Positions 22,251 to 31,124 of a DNA stretch of 64,000 nucleotides are shown here, one piece after another. The DNA is taken from positions 1 through 64,000 of the forward strand of contig VGIC01000007.1 of assembly GCA_016867975.1 (NCBI GenBank), in the 5' to 3' direction. Position 1 is the stretch's first letter. The number at the start of each line of letters is the position of its first letter. This DNA is from Betaproteobacteria bacterium (GTDB lineage: Bacteria; Pseudomonadota; Gammaproteobacteria; Burkholderiales; Methylophilaceae). The notes under the pieces were generated by a model. The model did no database searches, was not told where the DNA came from, and saw nothing but the letters and a program-made list of their open reading frames with translations. Both the position numbers and the translations under genes were made by a program.

Positions 22251-22839
22251 GATGCACTCCCTCATCACGAATCACACGCGGCACATTGTTTCTCAACTCA
22301 ATGGATACAGGCTGATAAATCACACGTTGCTGCTCGGGATCATAACGCATCTCGACATTACCGATCATCGGGAAGTCCTTACGGAACGGGTGCCCCACAA
22401 AACCATAGTCGGTCAACAAACGGCGTAAGTCCGGATGATTCTCGAACATGATGCCAAACAGGTCGAACGCCTCGCGCTCAAACCAGTTAGCGACCGGCCA
22501 CAGATCAACCAAGGTGGGCAACACCGGAAAATCCTCATCTGTGGCGAACACACGCAGACGGACGCGTTGATTCAAAGTGACCGATAAGAAATGCACCACA
22601 ACCGCATAACGCAAGCCATCGTAGGCCCCATCACCAAAATCTTGATAATCTACTCCGCACAAATCGATTAACTGCTCGAATTTGAGACTAGCATCATCCC
22701 GCAGGGATTGGCACACCGCCAGATAATCCCGGGCGCTACATTCTATCGTGAGCTCATCGAACGCACGTATCTGCTTGGTGACCTTGGTTCCAAGCACGCT
22801 CTGCAAACTGGCAGACAATTGATCTAATTTAGCTGACAT
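22243..22839 (-). CDS. nuoC: NADH-quinone oxidoreductase subunit C
   Basis: A 198-residue 30-kDa-type subunit of the peripheral arm. The signature [22 protein letters not shown]-type segment (here split as ERE.FD.FGI.F..HPDLRR) lies near residues 115-137. It is separate from nuoD, as in Betaproteobacteria, rather than fused as in E. coli. Confidence 0.97.
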   Translation of the reverse strand: MSAKLDQLSASLQSVLGTKVTKQIRAFDELTIECSARDYLAVCQSLRDDASLKFEQLIDLCGVDYQDFGDGAYDGLRYAVVVHFLSVTLNQRVRLRVFATDEDFPVLPTLVDLWPVANWFEREAFDLFGIMFENHPDLRRLLTDYGFVGHPFRKDFPMIGNVEMRYDPEQQRVIYQPVSIELRNNVPRVIRDEGVHHG

Positions 22840-22863
22840 ATGTTCTTCTTAACTATGCTCTTA

Positions 22864-23343
22864 TTAACTACGCGCAATGGTATTGGTACGTTTAATTTTC
22901 TTCTGCAATTGAATGATGCCATATAGCAATGCCTCAGCCGTGGGAGGACAACCGGGGATATACACATCTACCGGCACAATACGATCGCAGCCGCGCACCA
23001 CCGCATAGGAATAATGATAGTAACCACCACCATTAGCACAAGAGCCCATCGAGATCACCCAGCGTGGCTCTGCCATCTGGTCATACACCTTACGCAAGGC
23101 CGGCGCCATTTTATTCACCAAAGTCCCTGCCACAATCATCACGTCAGACTGACGCGGGCTTGGGCGAAACACGATACCAAAACGGTCTAAGTCATAGCGG
23201 GATGCACCTGCGTGCATCATCTCTACTGCACAACAGGCCAAACCAAAGGTCATTGGCCACAAAGAGCCAGTGCGAGTGTAATTGATCACCGTATCCAGTG
23301 TGGTGGTCACAAATCCTTTTTCTAAAATACCTTCAATACTCAT
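22864..23343 (-). CDS. nuoB: NADH-quinone oxidoreductase subunit B
   Basis: A 159-residue subunit that carries the terminal N2 4Fe-4S cluster, next to the quinone. Ligands are visible: the tandem cysteines in [11 protein letters not shown] near residue 35, a cysteine in [10 protein letters not shown] near 101, and a cysteine in [11 protein letters not shown] near 131. The ATG at 23343 gives [10 protein letters not shown]; the longer frame to 23370 overlaps nuoA and is unlikely. Confidence 0.98.
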   Translation of the reverse strand: MSIEGILEKGFVTTTLDTVINYTRTGSLWPMTFGLACCAVEMMHAGASRYDLDRFGIVFRPSPRQSDVMIVAGTLVNKMAPALRKVYDQMAEPRWVISMGSCANGGGYYHYSYAVVRGCDRIVPVDVYIPGCPPTAEALLYGIIQLQKKIKRTNTIARS

Positions 23344-23350
23344 ATCGACA

Positions 23351-23707
23351 TCAATCCCACTCAAGAGCACCCTTCATCCACTCATAGATGAAGCCAATGA
23401 CCAACACACCCAAAAACACCATCATCACCAGAAAACCAAACAAACCGATTTCATTCAGCACAACAGCCCATGGGAATAAGAATGCAATTTCCAAATCAAA
23501 CAGAATAAAGAGGATAGCAACCAGATAATAGCGCACGTCGAACTTCATCCGCGCATCTTCGAACGCCTCAAAACCACACTCGTAGGGAGAGTTTTTTGCA
23601 GAATCAGGTTTACTGGGGGATACTAATTTTGAGAGGACTAGGGGGGCGACACCGACGGCCAACCCGACCAGAATAAACAGCAGAATGGGAAAGTAATTTT
23701 CTAGCAC
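23351..23707 (-). CDS. nuoA: NADH-quinone oxidoreductase subunit A
   Basis: A 118-residue subunit with three membrane helices. The conserved loop with [20 protein letters not shown] lies near residues 41-60. It is the first gene of the 14-gene operon; the promoter should lie in the 170 bp between it and the repeat element that starts at 23876. Confidence 0.97.
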   Translation of the reverse strand: MLENYFPILLFILVGLAVGVAPLVLSKLVSPSKPDSAKNSPYECGFEAFEDARMKFDVRYYLVAILFILFDLEIAFLFPWAVVLNEIGLFGFLVMMVFLGVLVIGFIYEWMKGALEWD

Positions 23708-23875
23708 CGATTAGCCTTTAATTGAGCAGCCTTAACGGCATTAAAATATACAGCGAATATGAATCGTTATTTTTAAAACATCTACCCCGACCAATCCTCT
23801 CATACTTGAAGGTTGCATCATCACGTCAGGCAATATCGCCGATATTATAAACCAAATTTAAGCCAGAATCTTTGC
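23708..23875 (-). promoter_or_regulatory. Leader/promoter region of the nuo operon
   Basis: No coding sequence is visible. On the minus strand a perfect TATAAT hexamer occurs at 23849-23844, about 137 bases upstream of nuoA, but the matching -35 region is poor. If it is a real promoter, its -35 area ends next to the repeat copy at 23876. The palindromic ATATCGCCGATAT at 23833-23845 overlaps the hexamer. Treat as tentative. Confidence 0.3.
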
Positions 23876-24197
23876 AAGAACCTCTATAAATTCAGAATTT
23901 GAGATGCAGTATTGCCCGCAAACCAGTAAACTGGCAAGCGAAGTGTGAAAAGGCATATCCATGGAATATACACGCTAAACCAACATTTGGTTTTTCCTTG
24001 GATATACCAGCTAAAGCAGGTTATTCACACGCAAAAGGCGCATACCCGTACGGGGTTCCCCAACCTCGCTAGATACTGAAATCGGTTGTGACGGAACATA
24101 GACACCGAGAAAGCCAACGCAGTCATGCATTCAAGTGGTTTAAGCAGGCAATCAGTAAATGCTGATGCTCACAAAAAATGCATTGACAGAAGTGACC
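23876..24197. mobile_element. MITE-like repeat, copy 2 (about 322 bp, composite)
   Basis: The outer ends match the family: CTCTATAAATTCAG at the left and, inverted, GGTCACTTCTGTCAATGCATTTTTTG at the right. Reverse-complemented, its middle shares CCGTCACAACCGA, TAGCGAGGTTGGGG, GGGTATGCGCCTT and TACTGCATCTCAAAT with copy 4 in the same order. A further 120 bp, absent from copy 4, forms hairpins (for example GCCAGTTTACTGG, and AACCAAATGTTGGTTT). It fills most of the gap between nuoA and the nucleotidyltransferase gene; no ORF is supported inside. Confidence 0.72.
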
Positions 24198-24236
24198 TTA
24201 AAAAGTGCCCTTGCCAAAATACGGGATAGTTAGGTA

Positions 24237-25343
24237 TCAAGCACGCGCATCCCCCCATCGATGCGTGCAACGATCATCGCCAATGTAGAAAGTCTCACCA
24301 GTGCGATTCACGCAATAGCTAGGCGAGACGATCATCTCCTCAAACGTACACCCTTCACTGATGCGGGTGTATTCAAACAGGATAGAACGGATGACTTTTG
24401 CGCCTTTGTGAATATGCGAACCATGTGATATCCAGCAAGGACCAATAATCTCAGCCCCGGCATCAATCTGCACGCTGGAATCGACATAAACAGGCCCCTC
24501 TATCTTGACTTTATCCCAATCAATTTTAGTATTAAGTCCTACCCAAATACCCGGTTTAATTTCTTTGCCTGGCATTTCCATATAGCTAATTTCGCCACGC
24601 AACACGCGCTGTAGCACTTCCCAGTAATCAGAGATGCGACCAATATCGATCCAGTGGTAGAAACGTTTTTGTGCATAGAAGGGGAGACCTTCTTTCACCA
24701 AGAGCGGAAATAGCTGACTGCCGATGTCAAATTCTACGCCACGGGGGATGAGGTCGATAGCTTCTGGTTCAAAGAAATAGATGCCAGTACTGGCAAGGTT
24801 GGAGCGCGCCTGTTCTGGATTGGGTTTTTCCTGGAATGATATGACGCGCCCATCTTCATCCGTTTCAACAATACCGTAATTGGAGACTTCCGAATTAGGC
24901 ACTTCCATGGTGACGATGCTGACCAGTGCTTTTTTCTGTTTATGCTCGAGCAAGGCAGCGCCAATATCCAAATCGATCAGCGCATCTCCGCACAATACAA
25001 TGGTGGTTTTGTCAAAAAAACCGCCAAAATCCTGAATATACCGAATACCACCAGCTGATCCCCTAGGCTTTGCTTCCAACTCTCCGTGCTCGAATTTACC
25101 TTCATAGGAGTAGCCGATCTGCACGCCGAGACGCTGACCATTGCTAAAGTAATGTTCAATTTTAGTATTGAGATGCGCCACATTGATCATGATCTCTTTT
25201 ACACCGTGGCGAGCCAAATGTTCAATGAGATATTCCATCACCGGTTTACCCAAGATCGGAATCATGGGTTTAGGTATATCCTTAGTCAGCGGACGCACGC
25301 GCGTGCCTTTACCTGCGGCAAGAATCATCCCCTTCAACGACAT
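24237..25343 (-). CDS. NDP-sugar pyrophosphorylase (mannose-1-phosphate guanylyltransferase-like)
   Basis: A 368-residue enzyme predicted to make an NDP-sugar from a sugar 1-phosphate and an NTP. The N-terminal Rossmann-type nucleotidyltransferase domain (about residues 1-235) opens with MILAAGKGTRVRPLTKDIPKP, the nucleotide-binding signature, and includes VLCGDALIDLDIG with the metal-binding aspartate. The C-terminal third is a left-handed beta-helix of hexapeptide repeats (VDSSVQIDAGAEIIGPCWIS). The base and sugar used cannot be told. The ATG at 25343 (MSLKGM) is better than an upstream TTG. No polysaccharide genes surround it, and decayed transposase pieces lie upstream. Confidence 0.85.
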   Translation of the reverse strand: MSLKGMILAAGKGTRVRPLTKDIPKPMIPILGKPVMEYLIEHLARHGVKEIMINVAHLNTKIEHYFSNGQRLGVQIGYSYEGKFEHGELEAKPRGSAGGIRYIQDFGGFFDKTTIVLCGDALIDLDIGAALLEHKQKKALVSIVTMEVPNSEVSNYGIVETDEDGRVISFQEKPNPEQARSNLASTGIYFFEPEAIDLIPRGVEFDIGSQLFPLLVKEGLPFYAQKRFYHWIDIGRISDYWEVLQRVLRGEISYMEMPGKEIKPGIWVGLNTKIDWDKVKIEGPVYVDSSVQIDAGAEIIGPCWISHGSHIHKGAKVIRSILFEYTRISEGCTFEEMIVSPSYCVNRTGETFYIGDDRCTHRWGDARA

Positions 25344-25460
25344 CACTATTTCCAATCACTTATCCATTATTGTTTGTAGGCAGATATCCGAATACACCTC
25401 TTGAGTACACTCAGCATCCCAACACTCTTACCCTAACACTACACCATCCATATTGACTCA

Positions 25461-25525
25461 TTTAAACCCTAACGATTTGCGTGGTCCGATGTTCAGTTTA
25501 CACGCAATCGCATCTAAAGCTCAAC
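25461..25525 (-). pseudogene. Remnant of an IS30-type transposase C-terminus
   Basis: The minus strand reads LDAIACKLNIGPRKSLGFK and then a stop, matching the terminal LN.RPRKTLGFK motif of IS30-family transposases. No start, catalytic domain or inverted repeats are left. Assigned by motif memory only. Confidence 0.5.
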
Positions 25526-25559
25526 ATGCCTTGCCAGCTCGCGGCCTTTAATCATAGTT

Positions 25560-25640
25560 TTGCTCCTGCTCTTCCGACTGACAGGCGCTGTCAGCATGGA
25601 CACATTCACCACCTGTTTCAGCTTTCCACAGTAAGACATC
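25560..25640 (-). pseudogene. Possible IS5-type transposase fragment
   Basis: One minus-strand frame reads LLWKAETGGECVHADSACQS followed by EEQEQNYD and a stop. The HADSA(Y)xSEE-like string resembles the second catalytic-aspartate region of some IS5-group transposases. It abuts the tcdA stop codon. It is too short and out of frame for function; chance similarity is not excluded. Confidence 0.3.
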
Positions 25641-25642
25641 CA

Positions 25643-26419
25643 TCAGGATTTTAATAACTGATTCAACGCCAGTTGCGCCAGTAGCATGCCGAAACTTGCT
25701 GTGACACTAACAGATGAGCCATAACCGGCGCAATTCAGCCCGGTGAGACTGGCGTCCGTTGAACAAATGTGACCCGAGGGCTGCATCACCGGCTCATTAG
25801 AGTAGACACAATTCAGACTCAGTTTAGCTGATTTTTTCAAGGCATCGGATCCCTTGGGGAAGCCGTGCTCCCTACGTAACAGATTACGCACTTTAGCCAG
25901 CAATTTATCTCCCTGCACATGGGCCAAATCCGCGACTTGGACTTTGGTGGGGTCAAGCCGACCTCCCGCACCGCCGGACATAAGCAAAGTCCGCTTTGCT
26001 TGTCTGCAAAACAGCGCCAGCGCCACCTTTGCTTTAGCATCATCGATACAGTCCAGCACCACGTCCGATGGTGGCTGCAAGAGTTGATGGATATTTTCGG
26101 GGGTGATGAAGTCATCTATCGCGTGCACCTGACAAGCAGGATTGATGGCAAGAATACGCGCCAACATCGCGCTGACTTTGGACTTGCCAATGTTGTCTTC
26201 TACTGCGTGCAGTTGACGATTAAAATTGGATTCGGCCACATGGTCCATATCGATCAAGGTGAGATTGCCAACCGCATTGCGCGCCAGCACTTCTGCCGCC
26301 CATGAACCTACGCCGCCCATCCCGACCACCACCACATGCGATGCGTTGAGCTTGGCAATTCCATCGTCACCATATAGCCTGCGTACCCCGCTAAAACGGC
26401 GCTTAAAATCCATATCCAT
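25643..26419 (-). CDS. tcdA: tRNA threonylcarbamoyladenosine dehydratase (TcdA/CsdL-like)
   Basis: A 258-residue ThiF/E1-like protein predicted to cyclise t6A37 to ct6A in tRNA using ATP. The nucleotide-binding loop VVVGMGGVGSWAAEVLARNAV lies near residue 30 and the conserved RQLHAVEDNIGKSKV with Arg and Lys near residue 75. DVVLDCIDDAKAKVAL follows. Length matches E. coli TcdA (268). It overlaps acpS by one base, so it is probably the last gene of the long lepA-acpS transcription unit. Confidence 0.87.
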   Translation of the reverse strand: MDMDFKRRFSGVRRLYGDDGIAKLNASHVVVVGMGGVGSWAAEVLARNAVGNLTLIDMDHVAESNFNRQLHAVEDNIGKSKVSAMLARILAINPACQVHAIDDFITPENIHQLLQPPSDVVLDCIDDAKAKVALALFCRQAKRTLLMSGGAGGRLDPTKVQVADLAHVQGDKLLAKVRNLLRREHGFPKGSDALKKSAKLSLNCVYSNEPVMQPSGHICSTDASLTGLNCAGYGSSVSVTASFGMLLAQLALNQLLKS

Positions 26420-26796
26420 CAGGTTTCCAGTACCACAAAGGCCACCGCTAGGTTTTTCTCATCGCTGATGCTGATGTGCATCCGGGTGATATGCCGCGCC
26501 TGTAACAGCGCCTGCAGCTCTGGTGCCAACACCAGAATGGGCTTACCTAAATCGTCATGGGAGATAGCGATATTCTGAAAAGTGACCGGCGCACGCAATC
26601 CCGTACCCAACGCTTTTGAAAAGGCTTCTTTTGCAGCAAAACGTTTAGCCAGGAATCGGGCCTTGATGTGAGACTGCTGATAACTTGCAAACTCACTCTC
26701 TGCCAGTATGCGCCGTGCGAATGTATCACCAAACTCAGCGACAGAAGCTTCTATGCGAGAAACTTCTACGATATCAGTGCCAATGCCAAAAATCAT
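26419..26796 (-). CDS. acpS: Holo-[acyl-carrier-protein] synthase
   Basis: A 125-residue enzyme that transfers 4-phosphopantetheine from CoA to acyl carrier protein. Both family motifs are present: IFGIGTDIVEVSRIE at the N-terminus with the metal-binding aspartate, and FLAKRFAAKEAFSKALGTG with the Glu-Ala/Phe-Lys-Ala motif. The ATG at 26796 begins exactly at this motif; the frame stays open further upstream but overlaps pdxJ. Adjacent to pdxJ as in E. coli. Confidence 0.96.
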   Translation of the reverse strand: MIFGIGTDIVEVSRIEASVAEFGDTFARRILAESEFASYQQSHIKARFLAKRFAAKEAFSKALGTGLRAPVTFQNIAISHDDLGKPILVLAPELQALLQARHITRMHISISDEKNLAVAFVVLET

Positions 26797-26798
26797 CT

Positions 26799-27527
26799 TT
26801 AGCGTATTGCGCTTGATTTCATTAAGGATTTCATCTCGCGCACGGCGTTGTCCCAACCTACAAACAAAGCGTGTGCCACGATCGCATGGCCGATGTTCAA
26901 CTCTTCAAAACCGTGCAGGCGTGCAATGTGGTGTACATTATGATAGTGCAAACCATGACCAGCATTGACGATCAATTTAGCATCTTTTGCGTGGTACAGC
27001 GCTTGCTCTATCCTCGCCAACTCTGCCATTTGCATAGTATCTTGTTCCGCATCTGCAAAAGTACCGGTGTGCAGTTCGATGACGGGGGCCCCCGTTCTAA
27101 CTGCGGCATCAATCTGTGCCAGATCTGGGGCAATGAAAAGTGAGACGCGAATCCCAGCATCGCTGAGCTTGTGTACGGCCTGCTTCACCTTATCAAAGTT
27201 GCCAATCACGTCCAGCCCGCCTTCGGTGGTGCGCTCCTCACGACGCTCTGGTACCAGGCAAACATCTTGCGGCATGACTTGGATGGCGATATCAAGCATC
27301 TCGTCCGTGACAGCACATTCCAGATTCATCTTGGTTTGCAACAGTGGCCTGAGTGCAAAAATATCGGCATCCTGCATGTGGCGACGGTCTTCACGCAGAT
27401 GCAAGGTAATACTGTCTGCCCCAGACTGCTCTGCACGCAACGCGGCTTGCACCACGCTAGGATATTTAGTGCCTCGCGCCTGACGTATGGTTGCAACGTG
27501 ATCGATATTCACACCTAGTTTGATCAT
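26799..27527 (-). CDS. pdxJ: Pyridoxine 5-phosphate synthase
   Basis: A 242-residue TIM-barrel enzyme that condenses 1-deoxyxylulose 5-phosphate with 3-amino-2-oxopropyl phosphate to form pyridoxine phosphate. Characteristic segments are [20 protein letters not shown] at the start, [16 protein letters not shown] with catalytic His/Arg, and [12 protein letters not shown]. Length is typical. It starts one base after recO and ends two bases before acpS. Confidence 0.97.
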   Translation of the reverse strand: MIKLGVNIDHVATIRQARGTKYPSVVQAALRAEQSGADSITLHLREDRRHMQDADIFALRPLLQTKMNLECAVTDEMLDIAIQVMPQDVCLVPERREERTTEGGLDVIGNFDKVKQAVHKLSDAGIRVSLFIAPDLAQIDAAVRTGAPVIELHTGTFADAEQDTMQMAELARIEQALYHAKDAKLIVNAGHGLHYHNVHHIARLHGFEELNIGHAIVAHALFVGWDNAVREMKSLMKSSAIR

Positions 27528-27528
27528 T

Positions 27529-28263
27529 TTAGTAACCTTGTAAATCTATTAATAATTGTCTCGTATGTAGAGGTTTATCCCCCAAATAATGCGCCAGTAA
27601 ATAGCGCATCAGCTGCTTACTCTGTTGCTGCGTCTGCGTGTGATGATAGTCGTCATTGGTCATATCGATCAAGGTCTGACCACTTAACAGCACCCCCTGA
27701 TGATAATGCAAGGTGCTGCCATGCACACGGCACGCCCCCTGCTCGGCCTCATAACGATAATCATACTCAGGCACGATGACCACGCCATTAACATCGGTGC
27801 TCAAGGGGATGGCGTAACCCAACTGTTGCAGAAACTTTAATTCAAAGCGCCGCAACGTTGTGGCTAAATCCTGTCCCTGTGCTAAGGTCTGTAAAGTCTC
27901 AGCATAATAGTCAAACAAGGCTTCGTACGAGTCTTCACGCGGTAACAAGCGCATCAACAATTCATTGAGGTAGAAACCACACATCAGTGCCTCTCCCTGC
28001 AACAACAGCAAACCGCCACTCCACTCCAAGCTGTGTAGCGTTTTTAACTCTAACTTACCAGACCATGTAGCGGACAATGGCTGAAACGCCTGTAGCATTC
28101 CTCTCATTGCCGAGCGTGGGCGGCGCGCCCCTTTTGCGGTCGTGGCTACGCGTCCGAAATTGCGCGCAAACAACTCTACGACTAGACTGGTTTCCTTGAA
28201 CGGATAGGTGTGCAGAACGTAAACAGGCTGATTATCTTGACGCTGCGTGCTGACTGCGACCAT
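27529..28263 (-). CDS. recO: DNA repair protein RecO
   Basis: A 244-residue mediator that helps RecR load RecA onto SSB-coated DNA. An N-terminal OB fold is visible ([21 protein letters not shown]...[15 protein letters not shown]), followed by an alpha-helical region. No zinc-finger cysteines are present, as in many proteobacterial RecO proteins. It follows era by 15 bp in the order rnc-era-recO-pdxJ-acpS shared with E. coli. Confidence 0.94.
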   Translation of the reverse strand: MVAVSTQRQDNQPVYVLHTYPFKETSLVVELFARNFGRVATTAKGARRPRSAMRGMLQAFQPLSATWSGKLELKTLHSLEWSGGLLLLQGEALMCGFYLNELLMRLLPREDSYEALFDYYAETLQTLAQGQDLATTLRRFELKFLQQLGYAIPLSTDVNGVVIVPEYDYRYEAEQGACRVHGSTLHYHQGVLLSGQTLIDMTNDDYHHTQTQQQSKQLMRYLLAHYLGDKPLHTRQLLIDLQGY

Positions 28264-28278
28264 GTTTGTACTTGCAGA

Positions 28279-29184
28279 TCAATAGCCCAAAGATTTGAGT
28301 GCCCGCTCATCGTCGGCCCAGCCACCCTTCACCTTGACCCAAGTCTCCAGATAGACTTTTCCACCGAATAATTTTTCCATGTCCTGACGCGCTTCTATTG
28401 AAATCTGCTTCAGTTTTTCTCCGCCTTTGCCTATGAGCATCGGTTTCTGGCTATCCTTATCAACAATGATGGCACAAAAAATGCGACGTAGATTTCCCAC
28501 AACTTCAAACTTCTCAACCTCTACTGCCACAGAGTAGGGAATCTCATCCCCCAGCAAGCGGAATATTTTCTCGCGCACCAACTCGGCCGCCAAAAAGCGC
28601 TCGTTTTTGTCGGTCAACTCATCTTCCGCATAAATCGCCTCTTGTTCCGGCAGATAGGTACGAATAGTACTTAATAACTCATCCAGATTGAGGCTCTTCT
28701 TAGCGCTGACTGGCACGATTTCCACAAAGGGAAACTCAAGGTCAAAGTCCTGTATCAGCGGTAGCAGATTCCCCTTATCACCCATCAGATCAAGCTTATT
28801 CACCACCAAGATCGTTGGCATTTTCTCTGAGAGCAGTTTGAGCACCTTGCGGTCGGCATCACCGAGTTTCATCGGCTCAATAACGAACAAAACAACATCC
28901 ACCTCGGACAGAACTTGCGTGACTGTTTTATTCAAGCCCTTATTGAGTGCATTCAGGTGCTTTTGCTGAAAACCTGGCGTATCTACAAACAGGAATTGCG
29001 TTTCAGCTGTCGTATGTATCCCCAATAAACGATGACGGGTGGTCTGCGCCTTACGTGAGGTAATGGCCAGTTTCATTCCTAGAATATGATTTAGCAAAGT
29101 GGACTTACCTACATTTGGTCGCCCTACAATGGCAACCGTCCCACATTTGAAAGGGGCAGCTTGGTCCTGATTTGAGTCTGTCAT
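28279..29184 (-). CDS. era: GTPase Era
   Basis: A 301-residue GTPase that binds the 3 end of 16S rRNA and supports 30S maturation. G motifs are visible: GRPNVGKST (G1, near residue 21), DTPGFQ (G3, near 68) and NKLDLM (G4, near 129). The C-terminal KH domain with LIGKGGEKLKQISIEAR lies near residue 252. It overlaps rnc by four bases. Confidence 0.98.
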   Translation of the reverse strand: MTDSNQDQAAPFKCGTVAIVGRPNVGKSTLLNHILGMKLAITSRKAQTTRHRLLGIHTTAETQFLFVDTPGFQQKHLNALNKGLNKTVTQVLSEVDVVLFVIEPMKLGDADRKVLKLLSEKMPTILVVNKLDLMGDKGNLLPLIQDFDLEFPFVEIVPVSAKKSLNLDELLSTIRTYLPEQEAIYAEDELTDKNERFLAAELVREKIFRLLGDEIPYSVAVEVEKFEVVGNLRRIFCAIIVDKDSQKPMLIGKGGEKLKQISIEARQDMEKLFGGKVYLETWVKVKGGWADDERALKSLGY

Positions 29185-29888
29185 GATTTCTTGTTTCCAA
29201 TCGGTCGCTTTTTTATTTCCAGCAAAGCCTGTTGGGCTGCCTGCTGTTCGGCAGCTCGCCTGCTATTACCCTCACCCACGGTTCTCAGCTGATGTGCGTC
29301 AATGTCACACTGCACCACAAAATGCTGTGCATGCGCCTCTCCGCTGGTGTGCGTTACGGTGTAAGTGGGAGTCGCCATCTTGTTGCTTTGCAATAACTCT
29401 TGCAACTGTGACTTAGCATCTTTATCGACCGCTTTAGGGTCAATCATTTTAAATCTGGCAGCATACAGCTCCAACACAAAACTTTCCGCATGAGCGAAAC
29501 CGCCGTCTAGATAAATTGCACCGATGATAGCTTCTAAAGCATCGGCTAGGATAGAGGGGCGGCGCCAGCCAGCACTTTTTAATTCCCCCTCGCCCATTTT
29601 GAGCGCATCGCCTAAATGAAGGGATGTGGCAATATCGCTCAAAGTAGCCTCCTTGACCATCTGCGCACGCATCCGACTCAAGTCTCCCTCTGGTGACTTG
29701 GGAAATCGCTGATACAGTTGATTGGCGATGACAAAATTCAGGGCGCCATCCCCCAGAAACTCCAATCGTTCGTTATTAGAGGCGCCAAAGCTACGATGCG
29801 TCAGTGCCTGTGTTAGCAAGGACTCATTCTTGAAACAATAGCCTAGGCGATTAACCAACGCCTGCTGAGCAACAGCCTGAATAGTCAT
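29181..29888 (-). CDS. rnc: Ribonuclease III
   Basis: A 235-residue double-strand-specific endoribonuclease for rRNA precursors and mRNAs. The catalytic signature NERLEFLGDGALNFV (metal-binding Glu and Asp) is near residue 40. The second acidic cluster DALEAIIGAIYLDGG is near residue 116. A dsRNA-binding domain fills the C-terminal 75 residues (DAKSQLQELLQSNK). Length is normal. It overlaps era. Confidence 0.97.
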   Translation of the reverse strand: MTIQAVAQQALVNRLGYCFKNESLLTQALTHRSFGASNNERLEFLGDGALNFVIANQLYQRFPKSPEGDLSRMRAQMVKEATLSDIATSLHLGDALKMGEGELKSAGWRRPSILADALEAIIGAIYLDGGFAHAESFVLELYAARFKMIDPKAVDKDAKSQLQELLQSNKMATPTYTVTHTSGEAHAQHFVVQCDIDAHQLRTVGEGNSRRAAEQQAAQQALLEIKKRPIGNKKS

Positions 29889-29928
29889 AGAGATTGCTAA
29901 CGATTAGTCCGAAGTGCTGATAGTAAAC

Positions 29929-30273
29929 TCAAAAAACACTGACGTTGCCCATCATTGGCTTTATCACTTGATATCCCACTGAAACAACAGCACCATCACC
30001 AGTGCCTTTTTCAATGGCGAGATCACTGCCTTTGATGACATCAACATACGCAGCGGATACTCTGCGGTCAAAAGAATCGCTGATTTCTTTGGATAATATT
30101 ACCCCCAAAGTATCCTGCTTTATCGCGCGCAGCACTTGTTTTACTGAAAAAAACTCGGTGTAAGCCGGCACCATTTTCATGTTAATCAATGCAACGAACA
30201 CGACCATCGCTCCCACAATCAGCATGCCCAACCACGTAGCGCCCTGCTGCCGCTCGAAACTTTTTTCATCCAT
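29929..30273 (-). CDS. DUF4845 family membrane protein
   Basis: A 114-residue protein with one N-terminal membrane segment (about residues 15-34, TWLGMLIVGAMVVFVALINM) and a small periplasmic domain. This gene between lepB and rnc is conserved in Beta- and Gammaproteobacteria and is annotated DUF4845. Its function is not known to me; the sequence shows no catalytic motif. Confidence 0.85.
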   Translation of the reverse strand: MDEKSFERQQGATWLGMLIVGAMVVFVALINMKMVPAYTEFFSVKQVLRAIKQDTLGVILSKEISDSFDRRVSAAYVDVIKGSDLAIEKGTGDGAVVSVGYQVIKPMMGNVSVF

Positions 30274-30324
30274 GTATTTTGCATATCATCTCTGCCCTAT
30301 TGACTTAGTTGAAGCGAACTACGG

Positions 30325-31104
30325 CTATTGAATCGAGCTACCTATTCTAGATCCCTGATCAAAATTCATCCAGATAAGAAAAGCCTTCCCAACCAAGTTC
30401 CTGTCAGGAACGAACCCCCACACACGACTATCTGAACTATTGTCGCGATTATCACCCATTGCCAGATAATGTCCAGCAGGGACGGTGATTTCTTCGTTAC
30501 GGGAAAACTTCGCACCGATAGTGTCGGCTTCATAAGTGGCATAGACATCATGTACCAAAATATCATGTTCTACTTGGCCTAATTGCTCACGGTATTGCTT
30601 TGCGGTGACCATATTCAGCCCCGACATCACGTACTCATAATCGCCCAGTTCCTTGACATTGAGCGGTTTGCCATTAACGATCAATCGCTTATCCTCATAG
30701 CGGATCTTATCTCCTGGCAAACCGATCACGCGCTTAATATAGTCGATAGAGGGATCGGGGGGATAATGGAACACGATCACATCGCCACGAGCTGGCTGAT
30801 TGATTTTAATGAACGCTTGGTTCAAGATGGGGACTCGCAAACCGTAGGTGAATTTATTGACTAGAATAAAGTCACCCGCCAATAACGTGGGCATCATGGA
30901 GCCTGATGGAATCTTAAATGGCTCCACAATGAAAGAGCGGATGAGGAACACCAGCAGAATTATGGGGAAAAAACTTTTTGAGTACTCAACGATGATCGGC
31001 TCTTCTGCACCTGCAGAACGCTTTTTGCTTAATACCGCGATATCAAACAGCCATATCAACCCCGTTACCAGCAAGATTAAAATCATGAACAACGCAAACA
31101 TCAT
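30325..31104 (-). CDS. lepB: Signal peptidase I
   Basis: A 259-residue inner-membrane serine protease that removes signal peptides from exported proteins. Two N-terminal membrane segments precede the catalytic Ser in IPSGSMMPTLLAGDFILV (near residue 72) and the general-base Lys in DYIKRVIGLPGDKI (near 130). The box GDNRDNSSDSR is near residue 217. It starts 21 bp after lepA, the standard lepA-lepB pair. Confidence 0.97.
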   Translation of the reverse strand: MMFALFMILILLVTGLIWLFDIAVLSKKRSAGAEEPIIVEYSKSFFPIILLVFLIRSFIVEPFKIPSGSMMPTLLAGDFILVNKFTYGLRVPILNQAFIKINQPARGDVIVFHYPPDPSIDYIKRVIGLPGDKIRYEDKRLIVNGKPLNVKELGDYEYVMSGLNMVTAKQYREQLGQVEHDILVHDVYATYEADTIGAKFSRNEEITVPAGHYLAMGDNRDNSSDSRVWGFVPDRNLVGKAFLIWMNFDQGSRIGSSIQ

Positions 31105-31124
31105 GGTAGCTTTACCCCAACCGT

